From NCBI GenBank assembly GCA_031291115.1, contig JARLJQ010000005.1, positions 60,182-124,181 of the forward strand: a stretch of DNA of 64,000 nucleotides, given 5' to 3'. Position numbers and translations under genes: made by a program. Position 1 is the stretch's first letter. Every line of letters starts with the position of its first letter. Under the pieces are notes generated by a model that saw only the letters and a program-made list of their open reading frames with translations, did no database searches and was not told where the DNA came from. Source of the DNA: Legionella sp. (GTDB taxonomy: Bacteria > Pseudomonadota > Gammaproteobacteria > Legionellales > Legionellaceae). This document shows, in pieces, positions 1-9,407 of this stretch.

Positions 1-26
1 GGTCCTTCGCTGCGCTCTGGATGACG
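1..26. repeat. Half copy of palindromic repeat family A
   Basis: The first bases match the right half of an ~83-bp palindromic element that recurs at 14646, 21245, 33123 and 42705. The shared motif is TCCTTCGCTGCGCTCTGGAT followed by GACG. The left half, if present, lies outside the window. Confidence 0.7.
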
Positions 27-30
27 GAGG

Positions 31-2142
31 TCACCACTTCAACAACGGAATTAAATTAGAGTAATCGTCCGTCCATAAAAACGTTCTCTCACTGGCTACA
101 AAACGCCAGTTAGTACCATTCATTAACTTAAATGCAAAATCCTGATTGGATGTTAAAAGCGCCCATTCTGAATCAAATTGGCCTAGTGCAACATTCCCTT
201 TGTGTGCTACATAAAATACCATCATATCCAAAGCGCGGCCCGCAGCAGTTAATACAGGCAATAATTGCAAATGTCGATTACTCAAATTAACCAGAATCAC
301 GCCATCCGCCGTTATTTTTTGTTTATATAAGCTAAATGCTTCCAAAGTCATTAAATGCACAGGTATGGCATCTGAATTGAACGCATCAACAATCATCATT
401 TTTTGTGAATTATCCGCCAGTTTTTCTACAGCCAAACGACCATCATTTTTAATAATATCTATTTGAGAGGGGCAATTCTGTAAATAAGTAAATAAATTAG
501 TATTGCTTGCCAACTCAATGACTTGCTCATCAATCTCAATAATTTGGACCTTGTCTTCTTTACGAAATTGGCAAGCCATAGTACCAATACCCAAGCCTAT
601 AATCGTGACTGGCATCGAATGCCACTCCTGCTGCATGCGTTCAACAACAGGTTGAATTGCACCGTAATAAGAACTAAAACCATTAGGCTTTTTCTCATTC
701 ATTATTTGCAATCCATGAATAGTAGATTGGCTAATCAATGCATGAATCCCTTTGTTTTCCACTACTTTTTTTACACCATAAAAATTACGTTGTTGCACTA
801 AGATATTATCTTCTTGCAATCCTGGGTAAAAAATAAACCCAAATAAAATCAGCATGGATAAAAACAAACTGATTTTACTTTCTTGCCAGACGACTAATAC
901 AATCAAAGCTAAAATTTCAGTGATTTGAGCTGTTGAAAAGCCTGCAGGCCAATGAAACTCAGGAAGAACATAGCGCGTTAATAAAAGCGCTAAAACAACA
1001 ACAGGAACCCACAAACCTCCGATAAATTTCAGGCGCGATAAAGCAAAGAGACTTAATAAAATGGCTAAAGGGTATTCATAAACTTGATTAAACAAATGCG
1101 GTGCTAAAATTCCATTAAACACTCCTGCAAGCACACCTCCCAGTGCCAGGCAGAAATAAAATACCGTCAATAATTGAGGCTTGGGTCTTTTTAAAAACAG
1201 TGCCCGATGACAGAGCAAGGCTAAAATAAAAAAGCTCAACAAATTAAATAAAATTGTTTGCCAGGCTCTAATCTGACCTACATTTAAAATAAATCCAAGA
1301 ATAGTAAAAACCAGAAAAAAAACACAATTGCGTGAGCACCATGAGAATAAAGCCCATTCTGTTGAGCTGAAGGCAAAGATAAAAGTCAAAAGATATAAAG
1401 CCAAAGGCAAAACCCAAAATAAAGGCGTCGCCGCAACATCCGTTGTAATATATAAAGTCACACCAAGCATCAAACTGCATGGAATAAAACTTAAAAATAC
1501 CCAAGACACTATATCCTTCCAAGGCCAGGGTGCACGCTCTGTTTCCTGACGTTCTAAAGGCTTATAGTGGATAGTAAAGAGCATAAAAAACAGCAAGCAG
1601 ATATAGAAAAGATAACCAATGCTCCATAAATAAAATTGATCGTTCAAACCAATAAAACGCTCTATAACAATAGGATAAAGCAATAAAGAGGCTAGACTTC
1701 CAAAATTTGAAGCAATATATAAAAAATAAGGATCTGCAGCACCTTTTGCCTTAGTTTGACTGTATGCAAATTGCAGCAAAGGGGCTGAGGCACCGATGAT
1801 TAATAATGGCAAGCCTAGCTGCACCAGCAAATTATGTAAAATACTCCACTCTGGTGCTCCATCAAAAACTGAAGGATGAAAAACTAAAGGAATAGCTATG
1901 AGACTCAAAACCAATAAAACACTGTGAATAATGCGCCATGCAAAGGTCGTTTTTAATTGACTGATTAAGGCTACGTATCCATAAGCAATCAGCAATACAG
2001 CCTGAAAGAACAGCATGCACACCGTCCATACCGCAGGCGTTCCTCCGTAAACAGGCAATAAGGCTCTGGCGGCCATAGGCTGGATGCTAAATAAGAGTAC
2101 TGCGCTTAAGAACAAGCAAACAGGGAATAAAAAACGTAACAC
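31..2142 (-). CDS. Fused membrane protein / spermidine-synthase-like protein
   Basis: The protein has about 700 residues. The first ~460 are a series of hydrophobic helices (around a dozen). The C-terminal ~230 residues form a Rossmann methyltransferase-like domain with the SAM-binding stretch IIGLGIGTMACQF, an acidic strand end (IIEIDEQVIELA) and a MIVDAFNSDAIPVHL segment typical of spermidine synthase folds. This architecture is the known 'fused MFS/spermidine synthase' family; whether these make polyamines or serve another role in the membrane is not established. The longest frame opens with TTG at 2175, but a GTG at 2142 sits 6 nt behind AAGGA and is the better start. The gene ends close to repeat A. 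Function beyond the fold is uncertain. Confidence 0.75.
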   Translation of the reverse strand: MLRFLFPVCLFLSAVLLFSIQPMAARALLPVYGGTPAVWTVCMLFFQAVLLIAYGYVALISQLKTTFAWRIIHSVLLVLSLIAIPLVFHPSVFDGAPEWSILHNLLVQLGLPLLIIGASAPLLQFAYSQTKAKGAADPYFLYIASNFGSLASLLLYPIVIERFIGLNDQFYLWSIGYLFYICLLFFMLFTIHYKPLERQETERAPWPWKDIVSWVFLSFIPCSLMLGVTLYITTDVAATPLFWVLPLALYLLTFIFAFSSTEWALFSWCSRNCVFFLVFTILGFILNVGQIRAWQTILFNLLSFFILALLCHRALFLKRPKPQLLTVFYFCLALGGVLAGVFNGILAPHLFNQVYEYPLAILLSLFALSRLKFIGGLWVPVVVLALLLTRYVLPEFHWPAGFSTAQITEILALIVLVVWQESKISLFLSMLILFGFIFYPGLQEDNILVQQRNFYGVKKVVENKGIHALISQSTIHGLQIMNEKKPNGFSSYYGAIQPVVERMQQEWHSMPVTIIGLGIGTMACQFRKEDKVQIIEIDEQVIELASNTNLFTYLQNCPSQIDIIKNDGRLAVEKLADNSQKMMIVDAFNSDAIPVHLMTLEAFSLYKQKITADGVILVNLSNRHLQLLPVLTAAGRALDMMVFYVAHKGNVALGQFDSEWALLTSNQDFAFKLMNGTNWRFVASERTFLWTDDYSNLIPLLKW

Positions 2143-2213
2143 AACACATCCTTGGTTGGTAATTCGAATTATCAATTCTCATTGTAAAGGACTATTGATT
2201 ATATTCAACTAGA

Positions 2214-2648
2214 TTATTTTTTAGGGTCCTCTCCAATTTTTTTATAATCTGTCTCGCCCAAAATAGCAGAAGCAAAACTGTAATATTTGAACTCAAGTAA
2301 ATTATTGCTGGGGTCTTTCAAAAAAAATGATTGATGTTCAATCCGTGTGTGTGCAAATCGTATTTTAACAGGAATCTCAAAAGGCACCTGTTGTACCATA
2401 AGCCGCTCTATAAATACCTCAAACTCTTCTTTTTCAAGAAAAACTAAACCAAAATGTCTGGGATAAATTCCTTCTTGAGATTCCATTAAGGTATCCACTT
2501 TATGCGCGACAATTTGATGTGCTCCAAAATTTAGAATCAGTGCATGTTCTGATTCACGCCCTAATGGAAAACCTAATTTATGATGATAAAAGTCCTTCGC
2601 CTGCGACAAATCATGGATGGGAAATGCCAGATGGAATAATGTATTCAT
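2214..2648 (-). CDS. VOC family protein (glyoxalase/dioxygenase-like)
   Basis: The 144-residue protein has the paired beta-alpha-beta-beta-beta modules of the vicinal oxygen chelate superfamily. It opens MNTLFHLAFPIHDL with an early metal-ligand-type His, has DFYHHKLGF after the first helix, and ends DPSNNLLEFKYY, the usual second-module signature carrying the Glu ligand. Members are metal-dependent lyases, dioxygenases or resistance proteins; the substrate cannot be read from the sequence. The frame is open further upstream to 2708, but family alignment begins at the ATG at 2648. It is a single gene, divergent from the DedA gene. Confidence 0.75.
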   Translation of the reverse strand: MNTLFHLAFPIHDLSQAKDFYHHKLGFPLGRESEHALILNFGAHQIVAHKVDTLMESQEGIYPRHFGLVFLEKEEFEVFIERLMVQQVPFEIPVKIRFAHTRIEHQSFFLKDPSNNLLEFKYYSFASAILGETDYKKIGEDPKK

Positions 2649-2809
2649 GTTAATTACCTGCTCAGGATTTATTAAACCATCAAAAGGATAGCATAGGCGC
2701 ATCGACAAAATAGAGCAAAATGTGTGAAAATGCTGAAATCATTGGCTGTGTTAGTGATGAATACAACAAAAAATCGCTTACCCATATTTTTATTATAGAC
2801 AAGGACAAA

Positions 2810-3454
2810 ATGCACTACTTATCTCACTTGCTGGATTACATTCTTCATATTGATGTGTACCTGAATGCCTTTGTTTCAACTTATGGATTTTGGACCTATC
2901 TTGCATTGTTTGCAGTGATTTTCTGCGAAACAGGGCTTATTGTTACTCCTTTTCTTCCTGGAGATTCGTTACTTTTTGCTGCAGGAAGTATTGCTGCACA
3001 GCCAGGAAATCCATTAAGTATTCTGTTGTTATTTTTAATACTTTTTATTGCTTCAGTTTTGGGAAATCAAGTGAACTTTCTCGTTGGTCGAGCCTTGGGG
3101 CCACGTATTTTTTCTGCGAATAAATCATGGCTACTGAATAAAAAGCATTTGCAGGATACTCATGCTTTTTATGAGAAGCATGGTGGGAAGACCCTTATTT
3201 TTGCTCGTTTTATCCCTATAATACGAACCTTTGCCCCCTTTGTTGCAGGCATTGGCACCATGCGCGTACTGCATTTTTCTTTGTATAATTTAGTCAGTGC
3301 CTTTATTTGGATAGGCAGTTTACTAGGTCTTGGTTATTTTTTAGGCTCAATTCCGGTAGTGAAAGATAATTTTGCGTTAGTCATTTACGGCATTATTTTT
3401 ATCTCTATAGCGCCGCCGATTATTGGATGTCTTGGTAGGAAACACGCACAGTAG
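2810..3454 (+). CDS. DedA family inner-membrane protein
   Basis: The 214-residue membrane protein has the DedA/SNARE-associated core: FCETGLIVTPFLPGDSLLF near the N-terminus, then FYEKHGGKTLIFARFIPIIRTFAPFVAG with the conserved Arg residues, and further helices to the end. DedA proteins act in undecaprenyl-phosphate and phospholipid recycling and in membrane-potential homeostasis. The reading frame is open from 2720, but the ATG at 2810 follows AAGGACAAA and begins where the family does. It stands alone, divergent from the VOC gene. Confidence 0.85.
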   Translation: MHYLSHLLDYILHIDVYLNAFVSTYGFWTYLALFAVIFCETGLIVTPFLPGDSLLFAAGSIAAQPGNPLSILLLFLILFIASVLGNQVNFLVGRALGPRIFSANKSWLLNKKHLQDTHAFYEKHGGKTLIFARFIPIIRTFAPFVAGIGTMRVLHFSLYNLVSAFIWIGSLLGLGYFLGSIPVVKDNFALVIYGIIFISIAPPIIGCLGRKHAQ

Positions 3455-3513
3455 TCCTATTCAGAGCACTGGCATTAAGTTAAGAAAATTCCGTCGTGAA
3501 CAAGGAACATTTT

Positions 3514-3660
3514 ATTAACTTAACGCCAGTTCTGGATAAGGAATCCACAAGATCTACCTCCTCCCACAAAACCGTTCGTGCTGAGTAACTCAGCACGAAC
3601 GGATCACGGTAGAGACTGGATCTAATGGCTCCATTATCCAGAACTCACGTTAACTTAATG
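3514..3660. repeat. Palindromic repeat family B, copy 1
   Basis: The ends are inverted copies: TTAACTTAACGCCAGTTCTG at the left and the related CAGAACTCACGTTAACTTAA at the right. Inside is a second hairpin, GTTCGTGCTGAG / CTCAGCACGAAC. Related copies lie at 21117, 38443 and 42790. No coding potential is visible. The structure resembles a MITE or a large REP-type element. Confidence 0.65.
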
Positions 3661-3668
3661 GCAATGAA

Positions 3669-5126
3669 CTACAGGTTTAATGTAAAACTTAAAACATCAG
3701 TATTTAATTGTTTTCCTAATGTCTCTAATCGATAATCAAAAATAGCTGACGTAGTCTGTAAAGAAATTTTGTATTGAGACTCTAATACTTCATGCAAGAT
3801 CATCGTTCTTAACGAATGCGGATGCGTATTACCATTATCATTGTTGTCAGCCAGAAATCTAAGTAATTCTCTCTTTGCCTCATCATAATTGTTAATTGAA
3901 GCAAATTGCTCCTTAAATAGTCGCGCACGCGCTCTGCCCGCCCCACCATGTCTATGGAATAAAGAAAACCAAATACTGTTACTGTAATTAGAGTATTTAA
4001 TACAGGCCGTTGTCACCTGATGATGTAACTGTGTCAATCTATACTTGTCAGTACTATCAGTTTTTAATTCTGAAGGTTTAGGGGCTGCGTTTTTCGGTTT
4101 GGGAGCACTTCCTTTTTCTGGAAGATCTTTCTTGCCGGAAGCCAAGGGAACCGCAGGAGCTTTCGTGGGTTCCACAGTTTCAGCAATACACACGCGAGTA
4201 GTCCAATGCGTGTTGTTTTCATTATTAATAACAATTGTGTGATATGCAGGATCAGCTTCAAATGGTTGGCGTTGATTATTAAGATAAGTACATAGATTAA
4301 CATTAAATACACTTGCTAAATGGGTTAAATCACTCAAAGTACCCCAAACACGATCTTGGGTGATGCGTTGCATTAATTTAATAATTAATGATTCGGGATT
4401 AACTGGAGTTTCCTCAGTAAGAGCATCAAGTGTTACTTTACTGCCATAAATCAATCTGATTAATAATGGAGCCAAAATGAGCTGTTCATTATTTTTAATA
4501 ATTTCAATACCGTTAAGATCATTTACTGTGAAAATTAATTCCACTGCCTTATTATATGCCTCAGTTATCTTTTCTTCGCTTGTCTCAAGCTTACTTTTAG
4601 GCAATCCCCCTACAAGACCACGAAGCTCTTTTGAGTTAGCGAACAAATTATAATTAGCGTTTAAATTAAACGCCGCATTTATTTTTTCCACAATGCCGTA
4701 ATACAGCGCAGAAAAATCATTATAAATTTTTGTAGCGGTTAAGAATTTATAGCGATTGTCTTTTGTAGATTTGACGCAGGCTTCTTTTAACTGTTGAAGT
4801 TGCGTTTCATAATAAATTGTTCTTAATATTTTTTGTAATCGTTTTAACAATTCAACATCCTGTTTTTTCATATCAAAGCGGCATATCGAATCATATAATG
4901 TGTTTAAAGAGGGAGCTAAAGCCACCCAGCGATTAAACATATCTTGCTTGCCGATAACCTGTTCTTCCTGAATTATATCAATTAAACCAATAGCAAAAGC
5001 ATAAAAAGCGCAATCGCCACCACCAGGATTATTAATACGTTTCACCTGTAATAGTACGGGCGCATCTGGAGTGGGCTTCGTTGAAGACGGTGTCTTGCTC
5101 TCAGGATTATCAGTCTTTTTAGTCAT
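3669..5126 (-). CDS. OTU-like putative Dot/Icm effector
   Basis: The 485-residue protein carries an OTU cysteine-protease-like signature. NPGGGDCAFYAF (residues 33-44) supplies Asp38 and candidate nucleophile Cys39. Far downstream, WGTLSDLTHLASVFNV (261-276) and the His-Trp pair in NNTHWTT (His307) match the C-terminal OTU motif. The insert of more than 200 residues between the two halves resembles that of Legionella OTU deubiquitinases of the Lot group. Residues 1-24 are polar and Pro/Thr/Ser-rich. The tail after 320 includes a Lys/Pro linker and an unassigned helical region. Effector status and deubiquitinase activity are inferred from the fold and the probable genus, not shown here. It stands between repeat B and the bufferin operon. 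Confidence 0.6.
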   Translation of the reverse strand: MTKKTDNPESKTPSSTKPTPDAPVLLQVKRINNPGGGDCAFYAFAIGLIDIIQEEQVIGKQDMFNRWVALAPSLNTLYDSICRFDMKKQDVELLKRLQKILRTIYYETQLQQLKEACVKSTKDNRYKFLTATKIYNDFSALYYGIVEKINAAFNLNANYNLFANSKELRGLVGGLPKSKLETSEEKITEAYNKAVELIFTVNDLNGIEIIKNNEQLILAPLLIRLIYGSKVTLDALTEETPVNPESLIIKLMQRITQDRVWGTLSDLTHLASVFNVNLCTYLNNQRQPFEADPAYHTIVINNENNTHWTTRVCIAETVEPTKAPAVPLASGKKDLPEKGSAPKPKNAAPKPSELKTDSTDKYRLTQLHHQVTTACIKYSNYSNSIWFSLFHRHGGAGRARARLFKEQFASINNYDEAKRELLRFLADNNDNGNTHPHSLRTMILHEVLESQYKISLQTTSAIFDYRLETLGKQLNTDVLSFTLNL

Positions 5127-5177
5127 ATAGGGCTACTACTGCAAGCTTGTCTTCCTATTATGCTATGAGATACAGAA

Positions 5178-5987
5178 TTAATCAATTGGATTGTTATTAA
5201 GCTTCTTATCAGCAGACACTAATTTTGATAAAATTCCTTTTTGAATCCAGTTCTTAAGGTAAGATGCAGCACGCATGCCAACCTCCGCTTCTGGAAGCCA
5301 TTCGCATAACCCTTCGCATAAATCAGCAAAAGTACGTCCTTGAGCTAAAGTATCTAAAGCCCAGGCTTCCTCTTTGGATAAACTGTAAAATTGAATAAGG
5401 TATTCTTCAGAGCGCCATAAAACCCATGTATTTGCTTCTGTATTCTTCTGTAAATCAGGCAGCGCTTCATCATGTGCTAAAGCCTGCCATAACGGAATGG
5501 CATTCCAGAAATAACTCAATAGATGTACCGAAGGATGGAGAACAAAATGCAAATCAGCCCAGGCGTAAGGAGGCACAGCAGCCATGTCTTCTATTTGCAC
5601 TCTCTGCGCCTCAGCAGCATCAAATGCCAGAGTCATCTTCCATTCAAAAGCCGTAAGCTCTGCTAAATGAGGGTATTGCGGGTAATAATTGCTTACAAAA
5701 TCAGCCAAACCATCACCAAACCAACGGATGGAGCGATAAGAAGAAGGATGTTGTGCAATATAGGCTCTTGCTAATTGATTAAACTCATCTGTTCCTAAAT
5801 AAGCAGATAAAAAAGGGAAATTGGCATTAAGGCATTCTATCAACCGTAAGACATAGGCATCTCGATATATTGCTAAACGCGTCTCTACAGGAACTAATTC
5901 TGTTTCTACAATTGAATCATGAATGGCACACTGACCGGATAATAAAAATTCTTGAAATTGATTTTGTAAATTCAGCAACTCCGTCAT
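5178..5987 (-). CDS. bufC: BufC family protein (DUF2063), bufferin maturation partner
   Basis: The 269-residue protein matches the HvfC/BufC (DUF2063) family: the N-terminal LQNQFQEFLLSG, RLAIYRDAYVLRLIECLNANFP and FNQLARAYIAQHPS segments are characteristic. BufC acts as the partner of the BufB multinuclear iron oxidase and presents the bufferin precursor to it. The ATG at 5987 overlaps the bufB stop (ATGA) and follows AAGAGGAGT, so this start is preferred over one 18 nt upstream. It is the last gene of bufA2-bufB-bufC. Confidence 0.85.
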   Translation of the reverse strand: MTELLNLQNQFQEFLLSGQCAIHDSIVETELVPVETRLAIYRDAYVLRLIECLNANFPFLSAYLGTDEFNQLARAYIAQHPSSYRSIRWFGDGLADFVSNYYPQYPHLAELTAFEWKMTLAFDAAEAQRVQIEDMAAVPPYAWADLHFVLHPSVHLLSYFWNAIPLWQALAHDEALPDLQKNTEANTWVLWRSEEYLIQFYSLSKEEAWALDTLAQGRTFADLCEGLCEWLPEAEVGMRAASYLKNWIQKGILSKLVSADKKLNNNPID

Positions 5988-6847
5988 ACATACTCCTCTT
6001 CGCATAACACCGCTTCGGAAATACGTCTGGCCTGATTCATTTCCGCCAAAAGCTCTGCAAATGGAGGCATGTTGTCGTCACGCTCAATCATGGTTGAGAC
6101 CTTACCCAAATGACTAATAGTCGCAGCATACAGGTCCCAAACAGGCTGAATTACAGGCGCATCATGCGTATCAATGATGTAATCCCCTTGATTGGAATGA
6201 CCGGCCAAATGAATTTGCGCCACGCGCTCTGCGGACAAAGCTTGAATGTATTCCAATGGATCAAATTGATGATTAATAGAACTGACGTAAACATTATTTA
6301 CATCCAATAATAAATAACAACCCGATTGATTCAGTATCTGAAGAATGAACTCCCACTCAGTCATTTCAGATTGTTTGAACGTAAGGTAACTGGATACATT
6401 TTCAATTAAAATAGGACGACCTAAAAAATCCTGAATCTGTTGAATACGCGACACAATATGCTGCACAGTCTGTTGTGTATAAGGAACAGGTAATAAATCA
6501 TGAGCATTAAGACCACTCACACCAGTCCAACATAAATGATCAGAAACCCATTCAGGTTCTACACGAGTAATTAATCCCTTTAATTGCTGCAAATAATCCC
6601 TATCCAAAGGATCGGAGCTGCCTAAAGAAAGAGAAACACCATGCATGACTACAGGATAATCTGCTCGTATTTTATCAAGATAATAAAGTGGTTTTCCGCC
6701 AGGAATAAGGTAATTTTCCGTCAGAATCTCAAACCAATCGACTGCTGGTTTTTGAGTTAAAATTTCTTCGTAATAATTGGATCGCAATCCTAAGCCAAAG
6801 CCTAGAAAAGGCATTTCCTGTGTGGGTTTATATCGAGTGATGTCCAT
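5984..6847 (-). CDS. bufB: BufB family MNIO enzyme (DUF692), bufferin post-translational oxidase
   Basis: The 287-residue protein is a DUF692 TIM barrel of the multinuclear non-haem iron-dependent oxidase family. Visible features are GFGLGLRSNYYEEIL, DWFEILTENYL, VMHGVSLSLGS (His), VSDHLCWTG, ILIENVSSYL (Glu), LLLDVNNVYVSS (Asp/Asn), QIHLAGH and IDTHDAPV, which supply the usual iron ligands. Family members convert precursor cysteines into thiooxazole-type copper ligands. The start at 6847 (MDITRY) is chosen because the family begins just before PFLGFGLGLR; upstream in-frame Met codons code for non-conserved residues. Translationally coupled to bufC. Confidence 0.87.
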   Translation of the reverse strand: MDITRYKPTQEMPFLGFGLGLRSNYYEEILTQKPAVDWFEILTENYLIPGGKPLYYLDKIRADYPVVMHGVSLSLGSSDPLDRDYLQQLKGLITRVEPEWVSDHLCWTGVSGLNAHDLLPVPYTQQTVQHIVSRIQQIQDFLGRPILIENVSSYLTFKQSEMTEWEFILQILNQSGCYLLLDVNNVYVSSINHQFDPLEYIQALSAERVAQIHLAGHSNQGDYIIDTHDAPVIQPVWDLYAATISHLGKVSTMIERDDNMPPFAELLAEMNQARRISEAVLCEEEYV

Positions 6848-6913
6848 ATCAAACCTAAAGTGAAACCAGGTATGCATGACATACCTGGAGTAAGACAAAA
6901 AGTACCGAAGTAC

Positions 6914-7174
6914 TTATTTAGCAGCAGCAGTACCACCAGCTTTTTCACAAGCTTCTTTAGACATTTGTGAAGTGCCTTTACCTTTACAAGCATTTTGACC
7001 TTTGCATGCGTTATCAGCAGTTTTACAGCTGCTTTGTCCTTTACATGCATTTCCACCTTTACAATCAACCATTGGTGCAGCAGCAGCATCGCCAGCAGCA
7101 AAAGCAGGAGCGAAAGCAAACATAGAAGCAGCGCCTACTGCAAGAGCAACACCAGTTAATTTGATTTTATTCAT
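6914..7174 (-). CDS. bufA2: BufA2-type bufferin precursor
   Basis: The 86-residue peptide has a Sec signal (MNKIKLTGVALAVGAAS..., cleavage near AFA-AGD) and a Cys-rich mature part built from CKGGNACKG, CKTADNACKG and CKGKG units, typical of BufA2 bufferins. These are RiPPs in which some cysteines become copper-binding heterocycles and which buffer copper in the periplasm. bufB follows 66 nt downstream. The upstream AAAGGAATTAAGTA is a good ribosome binding site. The homopolymer-like GCA codons at the C-terminus (GGTAAAK) are coding, not a repeat insertion. Confidence 0.85.
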   Translation of the reverse strand: MNKIKLTGVALAVGAASMFAFAPAFAAGDAAAAPMVDCKGGNACKGQSSCKTADNACKGQNACKGKGTSQMSKEACEKAGGTAAAK

Positions 7175-7239
7175 TACTTAATTCCTTTTAAATTAATTAA
7201 TAGACATTATGATAGCCAAATAATTATTTGACCAATAAC

Positions 7240-7269
7240 ATTGTAGAAATTAAAATTTCTTTTTGTCAA
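7240..7269 (-). promoter_or_regulatory. Predicted sigma70 promoter of the bufferin operon with palindrome in the spacer
   Basis: On the minus strand TTGACA is followed after 18 nt by TACAAT, 66 nt upstream of bufA2. The spacer and the edge of the -10 box hold AGAAATT-TT-AATTTCT (7245-7260), a 7-bp inverted repeat placed where a repressor or MerR-type activator could act. The promoter is a sequence match only. Confidence 0.5.
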
Positions 7270-7472
7270 GTTTGTTGCAAAACTCATTATCTGAAATTAT
7301 TGGTTCTTAAGAGCTGCGCACGCTTTATTATATGAATCAGTAATATCATTTAAGTCCGTAAACGCCGCCCCCACCAAACGTGGAAATTTTTGAACACATT
7401 TTATATCACACCAATAACGCAACGAGTTTAAACAGCTACTATAATTGAAAGTAACGGTTTTCAACTTCTAAG

Positions 7473-9341
7473 ATGCTTATGAAAAAAATCTTATTCTCAC
7501 AAATGCAAATTTATGAATTCATTAAGAAACACGAGCCTTTTAACTTAATGAGTGATAAATGCTTATTAAAAATTGCTTCCGTATTAGAAGTAAACTCACA
7601 TCCAGGGGATTCCTTACTCATCAAAAAAGGTGAGAACTTCAATGATTTATATATCCTGATTAAAGGCCGCCTCTACTACCAAGTCACCGACGCAGAAGAT
7701 CGTGTGACTTATCAAGGTGAATTTTATGAAGGCGACATCATTGGGGAAATGGCTCTTATCTCAGATTTGCCACGTTCAGCTGATGTCTATACGCTACGTG
7801 ACAGTATTATTTTAAAATTAACCAAGAAAAATTTCCTGGAATTAAGCCAAATTTATCCTGAATTACTCAACAAAATAACCCAATTTACGATTAAACGCTT
7901 AACAAACTCCCTACAAGGAATCAATAAAGAGCATTCTCACAATAAATCCATCGCGCTGATTCCTATACATCGAATACCAGATAGTGCACACCAATTAAAT
8001 CAAATGGTTTCCAAATTTCCTTATGGAGAAAAAATCCTTTTATTAACAAACGAGTGCATGAGTGAGTGCGAAGGCCTTCTCGATGAAGAGGGTAATTTGA
8101 GTCATGAAGGCATTCTCTGGATTGACCAAAAAGAAAATGAGTATTCATTTATTTTTTATCTTGCTGACGATACCTTATCTAACTGGACTAAATTCTGTAT
8201 TCGCCAAGCAGATTCAATAGCACTCATAGCGCTTGCAGATAATAAAGAATATAAACTATCCACAGTAGAGCACTATATAAATGATATGAAACATCATTTT
8301 TTAAAACGAACTATTTTAATGTTACTGCATAAAACCGCAGATCGCCCTCAAAACACACAGTATTGGTTGCAACATCGCAAGGTGACAAATCATTATCACG
8401 TCAGAATAGACACCGATAAAGGTATGTCACGCATGATGCGTATCTTTACCGATAACACCGTTTCTCTGGTACTTAGCGGTGGAGGAGCTCGCGGTTTAGC
8501 GCATATTGGTTTTTACAAATTACTGGAAGAACGCAATATTCCGGTAGATTACATTGCTGGAACCAGCATGGGTGCCATGATTGCTGCTTTTTTCGCTTGC
8601 GGCTATACATCAACGGAGGTTCTTGAAATTGTTAATGAGGTCTTGATCAAAAGTTCAAAAATTGATTTTACCTTCCCTTATATTGCAATTTCCTCTGGCA
8701 AAAGAGCATCAGCTGGTCTGATTAATGTTTTTGGGCAAAAAGGATTAATAGAAGATTTATGGCTTAATTATTTTTGCGTCTCTACTGATTTGGTAAGTCA
8801 AAATTTATTTGTTCATGATAAAGGGCTACTCTGGGAATCAGTGCGTTCCAGCCTTTCATTGCCTTTTATCTATCCTCCTGTATCCATTGGTGACAAGCTG
8901 CTCCTTGATGGCGGTATACTCAACAACATCCCTATTGATGTCATGCGCCAATATTCGCGCAGCAATAAAATCATTGCCTCCAATATTACAGGGCATAATA
9001 GCTTCAAATTATCTCCTTTACCCTCCGCCCTTTCCGGCTGGAAACTACTGTATAACAAATTAAGAGGAAATGAATCCATTTTACCGCTTAATTTAGGTGA
9101 ATTAGTGCTGCGGCTGTTAACCATCAGCTCACACCAAAATACCGAAAAAATGATTGCTATGGCCGATGAATGTATTTCTTTGAGAATAGAAAAATACGGT
9201 ATGCTTGATTTTAAACACCATAAACAAATAGCAGAATTAGGTTACATTCAAGCAAAAGAACAGTTTACCGCCAAAAATTTGGAAGAGTTGCTAAACCATA
9301 ATCCTCAAACAGAAGAACAGCTTAAATTTGCCACAGGGTAA
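7473..9341 (+). CDS. Cyclic-nucleotide-binding patatin-like phospholipase (NTE/RssA type)
   Basis: The 622-residue protein is in two parts. Residues ~20-140 form a cNMP-binding domain (LEVNSHPGDSLLIKKGE, GDIIGEMALISDLPRSADV). Residues ~330-510 form a patatin domain with oxyanion loop SGGGARG (335-341), nucleophile elbow GTSMG (Ser365) and a later DGG with the catalytic Asp. This is the NTE-like (neuropathy target esterase) arrangement, a serine phospholipase/lysophospholipase controlled by a cyclic nucleotide or lipid signal. There is no signal peptide. A CHASE2 adenylate cyclase occurs 8 kb downstream, but no direct link is shown. The second Met (7479) is also a possible start. Confidence 0.88.
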   Translation: MLMKKILFSQMQIYEFIKKHEPFNLMSDKCLLKIASVLEVNSHPGDSLLIKKGENFNDLYILIKGRLYYQVTDAEDRVTYQGEFYEGDIIGEMALISDLPRSADVYTLRDSIILKLTKKNFLELSQIYPELLNKITQFTIKRLTNSLQGINKEHSHNKSIALIPIHRIPDSAHQLNQMVSKFPYGEKILLLTNECMSECEGLLDEEGNLSHEGILWIDQKENEYSFIFYLADDTLSNWTKFCIRQADSIALIALADNKEYKLSTVEHYINDMKHHFLKRTILMLLHKTADRPQNTQYWLQHRKVTNHYHVRIDTDKGMSRMMRIFTDNTVSLVLSGGGARGLAHIGFYKLLEERNIPVDYIAGTSMGAMIAAFFACGYTSTEVLEIVNEVLIKSSKIDFTFPYIAISSGKRASAGLINVFGQKGLIEDLWLNYFCVSTDLVSQNLFVHDKGLLWESVRSSLSLPFIYPPVSIGDKLLLDGGILNNIPIDVMRQYSRSNKIIASNITGHNSFKLSPLPSALSGWKLLYNKLRGNESILPLNLGELVLRLLTISSHQNTEKMIAMADECISLRIEKYGMLDFKHHKQIAELGYIQAKEQFTAKNLEELLNHNPQTEEQLKFATG

Positions 9342-9349
9342 ATACAAAC

Positions 9350-9407
9350 GTTTGCGGCTAAACTCAGGTTTATCTCTGGGCTTTACAGCCCAGCCTACTC
9401 TGATCAA
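9350..9407. repeat. Hairpin repeat upstream of the lhr-type gene
   Basis: This holds CTGGGCTTTACAGCCCAG, a 7-bp stem with a 4-nt loop, preceded by AACGTTTGCGGCTA and followed by CCTACTC. A near copy lies at 13784-13835, so the helicase gene is bracketed by direct repeats. No T-tract follows, so a simple terminator is unlikely. Confidence 0.5.

Noticed and set aside
1328..1549. Lys-rich open frame inside the spermidine-synthase-like gene
   Set aside because: Antisense shadow of a membrane-protein coding region.
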